Assembly (NCBI GenBank): GCA_902826695.1
Contig: CADEFU010000014.1
Coordinates: 1-64,000 of the forward strand
Length of the DNA: 64,000 nt
From: an uncultured Alphaproteobacteria bacterium
Lineage (GTDB): Bacteria > Pseudomonadota > Alphaproteobacteria > Micropepsales > Micropepsaceae
Reading direction: 5' to 3'
In this document: piece after piece, positions 39,836 through 47,031 of the stretch
How positions within the stretch are numbered: position 1 is the first letter of the stretch
Layout: each line of letters begins with the position of its first letter
Program-made: the position numbers and the translations under genes
Notes under the pieces: model-generated
Database searches by the model: none
What the model was told of the DNA's origin: nothing
What the model saw: the letters and a program-made list of their open reading frames with translations, nothing else

Positions 39836-40660
39836 GTGACGATGCGCGAACACTGGACGCTTGACACAATCGACTGGTCGAAGTTCGACCGCACGAAGCT
39901 GGAACCGGACCTCGTGCGTCTGATGAAGGCCGCTGCGCTCGTGGAATACAACGCGACGGACTACGTCGAATACCTGCGCAGTGTCTTCAAGAACGAGCCG
40001 GAGATGATGGAACATCTCCACCGCTGGGGCACCGAAGAGGTGCAGCACGGCTCCGCGCTCGCCAAGTGGGCCGAGATGGCCGACCCCACGTTCAAGTTCG
40101 ACGCGGCGTTTGCCCGCTTCCGCAAGCAATACCGCCCCGAACACTTCGTCCATGCCGACGGCTCCGTCCGCGGCAGCCGAGTGGGCGAGTTGATCGCGCG
40201 CTGCGTCGTCGAGTGCGGCACGTCGTCGAGCTACACTGCGCTCCGCGATGCGGCGCAAGAGCCCGTCCTGAAACAGATCGCAGGCCTCATCGCTGCCGAC
40301 GAGTTCGCGCACTACCGCCTGTTCTACAAGCTCATGGACATGCAGCCGGAAAAGAAGCCGGGCTTCTGGCGCCGTCTCTGGATCGCCGCGACCCGCATTT
40401 CGGAATCGACCGACGACGAACTCGCCTCCGCGTACTACAGTGCCAACTTCCCCGAGGGCGCGCCTTACGACCGCAAGGCCTGCAACGCCGCCTACCAAGC
40501 GTCGATGATGCTGCTCTACAAGCGTCCGCACGTCGACAGCGCCATCGGCATGGTCGGTAAGGCAATCGGCATGCATCCGGAGTCGCGCGTCCTAAGGTGG
40601 ACGTCCGGTGCGTTGTTCGGTTTCATCTCCTGGCGTTGGACAAAGCCGCAGGCTGCGTAA
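39836..40660 (+). CDS. ferritin-like diiron-domain protein
   Basis: A ~274-residue helical protein with two E...ExxH-type motifs: WGTEEVQHGSALA near residue 65 and AADEFAHYRLFYKLM near residue 153, as in ferritin-like, rubrerythrin and acyl-ACP-desaturase-like proteins. A four-helix diiron protein is likely; the substrate or role is unknown. GTG 39836 has GGGAG 5 bases upstream and is my choice; ATG 39842 is the alternative. It lies about 115 bases after atpC, probably as its own unit. Confidence 0.75.
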   Translation: MTMREHWTLDTIDWSKFDRTKLEPDLVRLMKAAALVEYNATDYVEYLRSVFKNEPEMMEHLHRWGTEEVQHGSALAKWAEMADPTFKFDAAFARFRKQYRPEHFVHADGSVRGSRVGELIARCVVECGTSSSYTALRDAAQEPVLKQIAGLIAADEFAHYRLFYKLMDMQPEKKPGFWRRLWIAATRISESTDDELASAYYSANFPEGAPYDRKACNAAYQASMMLLYKRPHVDSAIGMVGKAIGMHPESRVLRWTSGALFGFISWRWTKPQAA

Positions 40661-40781
40661 ACCCTAGTCAATTTGCCGCTGGCGAAGACAGCCGGGTGAA
40701 CAAATCGTCACGCGCGCGCCCGCGCGAACGCGCTTAGCATTCCGCTCCGTGGTCGATCCAACCCAAGGAACCATTGAGCAC

Positions 40782-41186
40782 ATGTCGACGCTTGCGAAAG
40801 TTAGTTTCATTGCCTCGCTTGCCTTGATCGCGGCCTTGCCCGCATCCGCAAACATGGCACCGCCTGAACCAGAAACCCCGGCTGCCGATCCGGCAGCCGC
40901 GCCTGCAGATCCGGCGGCTGCACCAGCCGACCCGGCAGCTGCACCGGCGGATCCATCAGCGGCTCCGGCCGATCCGGCAGCCTCCACGGACACGCCCACC
41001 ACTGAACCGGCGCCCGAAGCCACCACGACCGAGGCAACGACCACCGAACCCGCACCGACCGAAGAGGTGACGACTGCTGAAGCCCCGGCCGAAGGCGGCG
41101 GCATGAGCGGCGGAATGATCGCCGCGATCATCGGCGGCCTCGTTGTCGTCGGCGGTGCAGGCTACTGGTTCATGAGCCGCAAGTAA
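40782..41186 (+). CDS. exported low-complexity protein with C-terminal membrane anchor, paralog 1
   Basis: A 134-residue protein: signal peptide (VSFIASLALIAALPASA), a 33-residue tract of five ADPAAAP-type heptapeptides (residues 35-67), a Thr/Glu/Pro-rich stretch to residue 103, then a Gly-Gly hinge and membrane segment (MIAAIIGGLVVVGGAGYWF) ending MSRK. The same signal peptide, hinge, YWFM-x-RK end and 5' leader occur in the next gene, so the two are diverged duplicates. The product should be tethered to the inner membrane with a disordered periplasmic tail. Function unknown. Confidence 0.75.
   Translation: MSTLAKVSFIASLALIAALPASANMAPPEPETPAADPAAAPADPAAAPADPAAAPADPSAAPADPAASTDTPTTEPAPEATTTEATTTEPAPTEEVTTAEAPAEGGGMSGGMIAAIIGGLVVVGGAGYWFMSRK
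40884..40982 (+). repeat. coding 21-bp repeat (five ADPAAAP heptapeptides)
   Basis: Five tandem, slightly diverged 21-base units encode ADPAAAP, ADPAAAP, ADPAAAP, ADPSAAP and ADPAAST within paralog 1. Such tracts expand and contract by replication slippage. Confidence 0.8.
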
Positions 41187-41205
41187 TTCATTCGACATTT
41201 CGAAG

Positions 41206-41237
41206 AACGCCGGTGCGCCCATTCGCACCGGCGTTTT
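41206..41237 (+). terminator. intrinsic terminator after paralog 1
   Basis: A perfect 12-base-pair stem (AACGCCGGTGCG with CGCACCGGCGTT) around a CCCATT loop, followed by TT. It starts 20 bases after the paralog 1 stop, so each paralog is transcribed separately. Confidence 0.8.
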
Positions 41238-41400
41238 GCGTTCCGGCGCCAGGGAAGCAACGAGCTCCAAGACCGGAAAATCAGGGCGTGGGCGGGAGCG
41301 CTGATTACGGAACGCTAAGTTGTCCCACCCCCAACCCCTCGCGTACCGGTGTTTTTCCTAGCCCAAAGGGAGGGGTAAGAAGCGGGAAGCGGCATACGAG

Positions 41401-41419
41401 CGCAGTGCAAATCACTGCG
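41401..41419. promoter_or_regulatory. inverted repeat upstream of paralog 2, possible operator
   Basis: CGCAGTG and CACTGCG form a perfect 7-base inverted repeat with a 5-base spacer, 54 bases upstream of the paralog 2 start and just before the leader shared with paralog 1. Its size suits a dimeric regulator. I see no equivalent site before paralog 1. Confidence 0.3.
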
Positions 41420-41473
41420 AATTCGCTCTAAGTTCCCCCGCTGTGGTCGACCAACAAAGGAACCTCAAGTCAA

Positions 41474-42010
41474 ATGTCCACGCTTTCCAAAGTTGCTTTT
41501 GTTTCTTCTCTGGCCCTGATCGCGGCGATGCCGGCGATGGCGGCTGACCCTGCGCCGGCGGCGGCTCCGGCTGCGGCTCCTGCCGCGGCTCCGGCTGCCA
41601 CCCCGGCGACCGACGCGGGCACGGCGGTTGACGCCGCTGCTGGTGCGGCGACGGACGCTGCCACGACCGCGACCGACGCGGCGGCTGGCGCTGCTGACGC
41701 TGCTGCTGGCGCGGCGACGGACGCTGCTGGTGCAGCGACTGACGCTGCTGCGGCGGCCACCGACGCGGCTGCGACGGCGACCGATGCGGCTGCGACCGCG
41801 ACCGACGCGGCGACGGACGCTGCTGCGGCGGCGACGGATGCGGCGACCGACGCGGCTGGCGCCGTGACGGACGCGGCGACGGACGCGGCTGCGACCGCGA
41901 CCGACGCGGCGACGACCGAAGGCGGCATGGGCACGACGACGATCGCGGCGATCATTGCGGCGCTCGCGGTTGCTGCCGGCGGCGGCTACTGGTTCATGAA
42001 CCGCAAATAA
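41474..42010 (+). CDS. exported alanine-rich (TDAA-repeat) protein with C-terminal membrane anchor, paralog 2
   Basis: A 178-residue protein with signal peptide (VAFVSSLALIAAMPAMA), an Ala/Pro stretch, then about 100 residues (45-147) made of 13 TDAA units spaced 4 or 7 residues apart, and a C-terminal GG-hinge, membrane helix (TIAAIIAALAVAAGGGYWF) and MNRK. The repeat region is over half alanine and should form a long helix with Thr/Asp on one face. LEA-like, coiled-coil-like or antifreeze-like helices have similar composition. Paralog of the preceding gene. Function unknown. Confidence 0.75.
   Translation: MSTLSKVAFVSSLALIAAMPAMAADPAPAAAPAAAPAAAPAATPATDAGTAVDAAAGAATDAATTATDAAAGAADAAAGAATDAAGAATDAAAAATDAAATATDAAATATDAATDAAAAATDAATDAAGAVTDAATDAAATATDAATTEGGMGTTTIAAIIAALAVAAGGGYWFMNRK
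41606..41920 (+). repeat. coding low-complexity repeat (TDAA/ATDAAAT units)
   Basis: Degenerate direct repeats of about 12-21 bases, built from GCGACCGACGCGGCT-like units, encode the TDAA tract of paralog 2. The arrangement is coding, with in-frame units and no spacers, so it is not a CRISPR array. Confidence 0.8.
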
Positions 42011-42039
42011 GCGGCTTCATCGAACGAATAAGTTCGAAG

Positions 42040-42069
42040 GCGCAGGTGGGAAACCACCTGCGCTTTTTT
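42040..42069 (+). terminator. strong intrinsic terminator after paralog 2
   Basis: A perfect 10-base-pair stem (GCGCAGGTGG/CCACCTGCGC) with a GAAA tetraloop is followed by six Ts, 30 bases after the stop. It also lies just past the end of the convergent tannase-family gene. Confidence 0.92.
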
Positions 42070-42076
42070 GTTTGAG

Positions 42077-43885
42077 TTACTGCACCGGGGGCCGTATCGG
42101 CGAAGGATCGGGCTGGATTGGAACCCTGAAGGGTGGACGCGGTTCGAACAAATCCGCCGGCCTCTTTGGGAATAGGCTTGGCACCGCGCAGCTCCAGTTC
42201 GCAGCATTTCTCGCATCGCCTCTGCCGTTGTAGCGCGGCAGCTTCGGATAGCGACACAGCGGCCGCTCGAACGCAGGCCCCGGCACGAAGGCGCTGCTCT
42301 TGGCGATGATGCGCTCCGGCGCAATGCCTCTCTCCACCCACCGTTCGAGCGCGAGCATCGCGTCGTGGGTCGCGTCCATAGCCGAACCTCGCTCCGCATT
42401 GCCGAAGGCGGTGGCGCCGAGGCCCGCCCAGCAATGCGCCATACCCGGCACCATGAACAAGCGATAGAAGCCATCGAGGTTCGCACGACCGAACCCGCGT
42501 CGGACATCGCGCATGCGTTGCTCGACGCTAGCCCAATAGTCGATCGAGTTTCGGGGCGCGACGGCGGCATCGTCGAAGCCATGATACTGAATGAGTTTGC
42601 CGCCGCGGTCATAGAAGGCGCTGAGGTTCGGCTCGGTCGAATTCAGAATCGATGCAAAGCGGTCGTCCACGCCCGCGACATCGGCCACGCTATAGGTCAC
42701 GTTGCGCAGGTCGTAGAAGTCGACGCCGTGAACGAAATGAGCGAAGAAGCCCCCGCCGAACAGCGTTTGAAAACTAAACGCCGGGGCAGGCACGCCGGTG
42801 ACCCACACGGGCCAGTTCCAAGGGTAGTCCTCCGCACCAGGTGCAAGTCCGGGATAAATTTGCCCCCTTGCCGCGGTGTAGCGCGGACCGTCGTAGATAG
42901 CTTTGACGGTTTCGATCTGCTCCTCGCTCAGGCACGCGCCCGGTGGTCCACCAGCGCCGCATGTGATCGGCGCGAAGTTCACGCGGCAAGCCAACGGGTT
43001 GGTCAAAAACTTGTCGCTCGCCAAGCCGCCGTCCGTCCCGGCGCATTGCCGCCGCACTTCGTTCGACAGAATCGGAAGGTGGCTTGCGAGAAGTTTCTTG
43101 GCAAGCGAAGGCGCCGGCTGATAGTTCGCCCGCGTGTTCCAAGCAAAGCTGATGAACTGATGCGTGAAGAAGTTTGCGGGCGCACCCGCCAGGACTCCAT
43201 CGAAGTCGCCAGGATAGCGCTGCACTTCCATCAGCGCTTGGCGTCCCCCGTTCGAACAACCGTGGAAGTAGGACCGCCTCGGCCCCGCCCCCATAGCCTC
43301 TTGAATGATCGACTTCGCTTTGTCGGTCGTCTCTTTGATGGCGCGGTAGCCATAGTCTCTGAGCTTTGGCGCTTCACGCGCGAACGCCGCTGAACCAGGC
43401 GTCGGATTTCCGTCGTCCGTTCCGGCGGCTGCATATCCGCGGCGAATGCCTTCGGCCAAGGCGCCATAAGGGACGACCCCCGAGAACCCGCCGTTGCCCA
43501 CCTGCAAGTAGCGAGACCGGTAGCTCCCGTCGAAGGGAATCCAAACTTCGAAATTGATCAGCGACCCACGCTCCGTCGAAGCCGTGCCGGTCACGCGGCA
43601 GAATTTGGGCAAACCTTCTTCAAGGGGAGCGTCTCCCGGCGGGTCGAACGTGCCGCCATCGATGATCAGCGCACTGACGACGCGCCCGTTGGGAAACACC
43701 AGTCGGGTGAGCCGAGTACAATCGCCGAACGCTGGCGGGCGCAATTTGAAGAAGTCGCCCGGCAGACCGGGGGGCAGCTTGCGGGTCAGTGTCGGGCCGG
43801 GCAACGCGGGAGGTGGCGCTGCGATCGCCGGTCCAAGGCCGGTGGCGAGCAGCATTGCGATTGCCAGAATTCGCGCGCGGATCAT
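42077..43885 (-). CDS. tannase/feruloyl esterase family protein (exported)
   Basis: A 602-residue secreted alpha/beta-hydrolase with a signal peptide (ILAIAMLLATGLGPAIA). The nucleophile is Ser211 in GCSNGG, the acid is in YHGFDDAAVAP and the His is in VPGMAHCWAG. The Cys before the Ser and the Cys after the His form the CS-D-HC arrangement typical of tannases and feruloyl esterases, where a disulfide ties the active site. It probably cleaves aromatic esters of plant polyphenols in the periplasm or outside. ATG 43885 has GGGAGG 9 bases upstream. Confidence 0.88.
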   Translation of the reverse strand: MIRARILAIAMLLATGLGPAIAAPPPALPGPTLTRKLPPGLPGDFFKLRPPAFGDCTRLTRLVFPNGRVVSALIIDGGTFDPPGDAPLEEGLPKFCRVTGTASTERGSLINFEVWIPFDGSYRSRYLQVGNGGFSGVVPYGALAEGIRRGYAAAGTDDGNPTPGSAAFAREAPKLRDYGYRAIKETTDKAKSIIQEAMGAGPRRSYFHGCSNGGRQALMEVQRYPGDFDGVLAGAPANFFTHQFISFAWNTRANYQPAPSLAKKLLASHLPILSNEVRRQCAGTDGGLASDKFLTNPLACRVNFAPITCGAGGPPGACLSEEQIETVKAIYDGPRYTAARGQIYPGLAPGAEDYPWNWPVWVTGVPAPAFSFQTLFGGGFFAHFVHGVDFYDLRNVTYSVADVAGVDDRFASILNSTEPNLSAFYDRGGKLIQYHGFDDAAVAPRNSIDYWASVEQRMRDVRRGFGRANLDGFYRLFMVPGMAHCWAGLGATAFGNAERGSAMDATHDAMLALERWVERGIAPERIIAKSSAFVPGPAFERPLCRYPKLPRYNGRGDARNAANWSCAVPSLFPKRPADLFEPRPPFRVPIQPDPSPIRPPVQ

Positions 43886-43957
43886 GTCTTGGGCCTCCCG
43901 TGACGGGATGAAGCCTATGCGCTCTCCCGCCGCCGCGGATAGTGGCGGCGCGCACAC

Positions 43958-45004
43958 TTACCCCTTCGCGCGCATCAGCATCCCGTAGAGATCGCGCGGG
44001 TCGTCGGGGTCGGCGATCATGTCGAGGTTCTGCACGAACGGCGTACCTTTCACGCGCGCATGCACGTACCGCAAGGCCGCGAAATCCTCGATCGCAAAGC
44101 CCACCCCGTCGAACAGCGTGATCTGCTTTGCATTTCTGCGGCCGGGTGAGCGCCCCGCGATCACCTCCCAAAGCTCCGTCACCGGATGATCGGCGGCAAG
44201 CTGCTGGATCTCGCCTTCGATCCGCGTCTGCGGCGTGTACTCGACGAAAATGTCGGAGCGCAAAAGTATGTCGCGCGCCAACTCCGTCTTGCCCGGACAG
44301 TCGCCGCCGATCGCGTTGATGTGCACGCCCGAACCTACCATGTTGTCGGTGAGGATCGTGGCCAGCTGCTTGTCCGCGGTACAGGTCGTGATGATCTGCG
44401 CGCCTTCCATCGCGGCCTCTTTGCTGGTGCACGGCGTGACCTTCAGCCCTGAGCCCGCGAGGTTCTTCGCGCACTTGGCGGTCGCCGCCGGATCGATATC
44501 GTAGAGCCGCACATGGTCGATCCCGACGAGCGCGCGGAACGCCACCGCCTGAAACTCCGACTGCGCGCCGTTGCCGATCATCGCCATCGTGGTGGCACCC
44601 TTCGGCGCCAGATGCTTGGCCGCCACCGCCGACGTCGCCGCCGTGCGCAAAGCGGTGAGCAACGTCATCTCGGAGAGCAGCAACGGATACCCCGTCGCCA
44701 CATCGGCCAGAACGCCGAACGCGGTCACGGTCTGCAACCCCGCGGCCATGTTCTTCGGATGCCCGTTGACGTATTTGAAGCCGTAGTACGCGCCGTCCGA
44801 CGTCGGCATCAGCTCGATCACGCCGACGGCCGAATGGCTCGCCACCCGCGGCGTCTTGTCGAACGCCTCCCACCGCAAGAAATCCGCCTCGATCTCGCCC
44901 GCAAGCTCGGCAAGCACCCGCTCGAGCCCCATGTGCAGCACAAAGCGCATCATGTTCTCGACGCTGAGGAACGGAACCAGCGCAAGGTCTGAGGGAGGTG
45001 CCAT
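43958..45004 (-). CDS. ornithine cyclodeaminase
   Basis: Converts ornithine to proline and ammonia using bound NAD+. The 348-residue mu-crystallin-family protein has the NAD-binding motif AMIGNGAQSEFQAVAF and INAIGGDCPGKTEL with the catalytic Asp. The N-terminal VASHSAVGVIELMPTSDG matches the ornithine-specific subgroup. Its ATG shares a base with the arginase stop (TGATG), so the two are translationally coupled and form an arginine-to-proline route. Confidence 0.92.
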   Translation of the reverse strand: MAPPSDLALVPFLSVENMMRFVLHMGLERVLAELAGEIEADFLRWEAFDKTPRVASHSAVGVIELMPTSDGAYYGFKYVNGHPKNMAAGLQTVTAFGVLADVATGYPLLLSEMTLLTALRTAATSAVAAKHLAPKGATTMAMIGNGAQSEFQAVAFRALVGIDHVRLYDIDPAATAKCAKNLAGSGLKVTPCTSKEAAMEGAQIITTCTADKQLATILTDNMVGSGVHINAIGGDCPGKTELARDILLRSDIFVEYTPQTRIEGEIQQLAADHPVTELWEVIAGRSPGRRNAKQITLFDGVGFAIEDFAALRYVHARVKGTPFVQNLDMIADPDDPRDLYGMLMRAKG

Positions 45005-45942
45005 CAGCCGCCTCCAACCCGCGTCGGCCGGTCGAACACCTTGCGCCCCATCAAGCTGGCGACCAGATCGACCATCAACCGCGCCGTCCGCCCGCGCTCA
45101 TCCAAAAACGGATTGAGCTCGGCGAGGTCGAGCGAGGTGACAAGCTTGCTCTCATGCAAGAACTCCATGACCAAATGCGCCTCGCGAAACGTCGCCCCGC
45201 CCGGCACTGTCGTTCCGACGCCCGGCGCAATCGCGGGATCGAGAAAATCGACGTCCAGCGAAACGTGCAGCAGGCCCTTGGCGTGCTCGACCTTCTGCAA
45301 AAACTCGCGAAGCGGCGCGATTACGCCGCGCTCGTCCAGCACGCGCATGTCGTTCACCTGAATGCCGCGCCGCTGCAGCGCCTTTCCCTCGCCCTCATCG
45401 ACGGAGCGGATGCCGAACAGACAGATGTTTCCATCTGGGATCGGCGCCGGAAACGGCGGCAGCGCCGCAAACCCCTCGCGCCCCGCCAGATAGGCGACCG
45501 GCATGCCGTGATAGTTACCGCTGCTGCTGGTCGCGGGCGTGTGAAAATCCGAATGCGCGTCCAGCCACAGCACGAACAGCGGCTTACCCGTGGTCTTCGC
45601 GTGAGCCGCAACGCCCGCAACGGTGCCCAGCCCCATCGCATGATCGCCGCCGAGGAAAATCGGAAACCCCGCGCCCATCGCGCGGCGCGCCACGTCGGTC
45701 AGCGCCACGGTCCAGCGATAGGTCTCGGCCTCCGCGTGCACCACGCGCGCGGACGCGCCCGGCGGCACAATTGCGGGGTCCACGGCCGCATCGCCCCAAT
45801 CGTCCACGCTGTGCCCAAGGTCTTCGAGCATGGCGCCAAGGCCCGCCACCCGGTAAGCCGCAGGCCCCATCGTGCATCCAGGCACACGCTGCCCCGACTC
45901 CACCGGCGCCCCGACAAGGATGCATTTCTTAGACACGGCCAA
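45004..45942 (-). CDS. rocF: arginase
   Basis: Hydrolyses arginine to ornithine and urea. The 312-residue ureohydrolase has all manganese-binding motifs: GGDHAMGLG, DAHSDFHTP and SLDVDFLDPAIAPGVGT. Specificity for arginine rather than agmatine is supported by the coupled ornithine cyclodeaminase gene immediately downstream. REP copy B lies 54 bases upstream of its start. Confidence 0.93.
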   Translation of the reverse strand: MAVSKKCILVGAPVESGQRVPGCTMGPAAYRVAGLGAMLEDLGHSVDDWGDAAVDPAIVPPGASARVVHAEAETYRWTVALTDVARRAMGAGFPIFLGGDHAMGLGTVAGVAAHAKTTGKPLFVLWLDAHSDFHTPATSSSGNYHGMPVAYLAGREGFAALPPFPAPIPDGNICLFGIRSVDEGEGKALQRRGIQVNDMRVLDERGVIAPLREFLQKVEHAKGLLHVSLDVDFLDPAIAPGVGTTVPGGATFREAHLVMEFLHESKLVTSLDLAELNPFLDERGRTARLMVDLVASLMGRKVFDRPTRVGGG

Positions 45943-45996
45943 AACTCCCGATGCCCAAAACTAGGGCACCCGCCTTTATAGTCCATAAAGGCTCAA

Positions 45997-46088
45997 AAGA
46001 GCGGGCGGGACGCCCGCGCTCCCAGACGGCACCGGCGCCGCTCACAAGCTAAGCGCAGCCTGGGACCGCGGGCGTCCCGCCCGCTCTT
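45997..46088. repeat. REP-like paired inverted repeat, copy B
   Basis: The arms 45997-46027 and 46058-46088 are the same sequence family as copy A, inverted, with a few mismatches (GCGCTCCCAGAC against GGTCCCAGGC when aligned) and a 30-base spacer. The inner palindrome is GCGGGCG-GGA-CGCCCGC. It lies between the GNAT gene end and the arginase start on the minus strand. Confidence 0.88.
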
Positions 46089-46091
46089 ACT

Positions 46092-46646
46092 TCACTTCCC
46101 CAACCCCAACCGCATCACCGGCCGCTCCGGCTTCCGCCGCGCCACCACCTCAAACCCCGCCCGCGAAAACATCGACGCCGCCCCAAACCACATCGACATC
46201 GGCGTGGACACCTCCGCCTTGTCGATCGGATAAGCCTCCAGCGCCGTCACCTTCTGCTTGCGCGCAAAGGCAATCGCCCCGTCGAGCAGCGCCCGCGCCA
46301 CGCCTTGCCCGCGCTCGGCCGCCGGCACGACGAAACAAATCACCGACCACACCGGCGCATCGTCCACCGCCTTCATCACCCGCGAGGTCTCAAGTTTCTG
46401 AAATGCAGCCCGCGGCCCCAGCGACACCCACCCGACCGGCACCTTACCCCGATAAGCAATCAACCCCGGCGGCGGCTCACCCTTAGCCAGCTTCTTTAGC
46501 GCGGCCTTCCGGTCCTTCGGCATCGCCGCCTTCGCAAACCGGTAATGCACACACCAACACCACTTCGCGACGGAACAGCCCTTCGCGGAAAACAGCGTTT
46601 CGATGTCGTCCCAGTTGGCCAGCGTCAGTGGCTTGATCTTCAGCAC
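46092..46646 (-). CDS. GNAT-family N-acetyltransferase
   Basis: A 184-residue GNAT-fold protein. The acetyl-CoA-binding segment is VPAAERGQGVARALLDGAI near residue 110, followed by VTALEAYPIDKAEVSTPMSM and FSRAGFEVVARRKPERP. It starts with GTG 46646, preceded by GGAGG with 7-base spacing; that Shine-Dalgarno site is made by the last codons of the MoaD-like gene. The two genes are 3 bases apart and part of one operon. Substrate unknown. Confidence 0.85.
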   Translation of the reverse strand: MLKIKPLTLANWDDIETLFSAKGCSVAKWCWCVHYRFAKAAMPKDRKAALKKLAKGEPPPGLIAYRGKVPVGWVSLGPRAAFQKLETSRVMKAVDDAPVWSVICFVVPAAERGQGVARALLDGAIAFARKQKVTALEAYPIDKAEVSTPMSMWFGAASMFSRAGFEVVARRKPERPVMRLGLGK

Positions 46647-46649
46647 CGT

Positions 46650-46913
46650 CTATCCTCCGCTCAACGCACCAAAAATGTGCACCTCACCGCGAGCGATGAC
46701 GCTGACGCCAACGTCCCGCACGCGCTCGCCATCCACGAACACCCGCATATGCTCGCGTATCCGCCCCTGCTCGTCGATCACGCGGAAGCGGATGCCGGGG
46801 AAGCGGTCGTTGAGGTGGGTGAGGGCTTCGTCGACGGTGCGGCCGCGCGCCTGAACCTGCGTAGCGCCGGCGGTGTAGCTACGCAGTTGTTGGGGGATGT
46901 GGACGGTGATCAT
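46650..46913 (-). CDS. MoaD/ThiS-like ubiquitin-fold protein
   Basis: An 87-residue beta-grasp protein starting MITVHIPQQLRSYTAG, with VDEALTHLNDRFPGIRFRV, VFVDGERVRD and a C-terminus FGALSGG. The terminal Gly-Gly is the thiocarboxylate-forming end seen in MoaD and ThiS sulfur carriers. No moaE, moeB or thiazole genes are nearby. It lies 118 bases after a BNR-repeat protein gene, and MoaD-like genes do occur beside such genes in other bacteria. ATG 46913 was chosen; the upstream frame to 47051 is just REP sequence. Confidence 0.85.
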   Translation of the reverse strand: MITVHIPQQLRSYTAGATQVQARGRTVDEALTHLNDRFPGIRFRVIDEQGRIREHMRVFVDGERVRDVGVSVIARGEVHIFGALSGG

Positions 46914-46925
46914 AGCGCGAGCGCA

Positions 46926-47030
46926 GTCTGGGAGCGCGGGCGTCCCGCCCGCTCTCTCTGCATTGGAGCGGCGGCGAAGCTGCAAGAAAGAAAAGAAGTA
47001 AGAGCGGGCGGGACGCCCGCGCTCCCAGAC
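46926..47030. repeat. REP-like paired inverted repeat, copy C
   Basis: Arms 46926-46955 and 47001-47030 are exact 30-base inverted copies around a 45-base spacer, of the same family as copies A and B. It fills the gap between the BNR-repeat gene stop (47032) and the MoaD-like start (46913), so it should lower read-through between the two genes unless bypassed. Confidence 0.92.
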
Positions 47031-47031
47031 A

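Noticed and set aside
41606..41920. CRISPR-like tandem repeats
   Set aside because: Units are in frame, degenerate and without unique spacers; they encode the TDAA tract, and no cas genes are present.
41470..41955. Minus-strand Val/Ala-rich frame opposite the TDAA-repeat gene
   Set aside because: It is the reverse reading of the repetitive Ala codons; the plus frame has the signal peptide, anchor and terminator.
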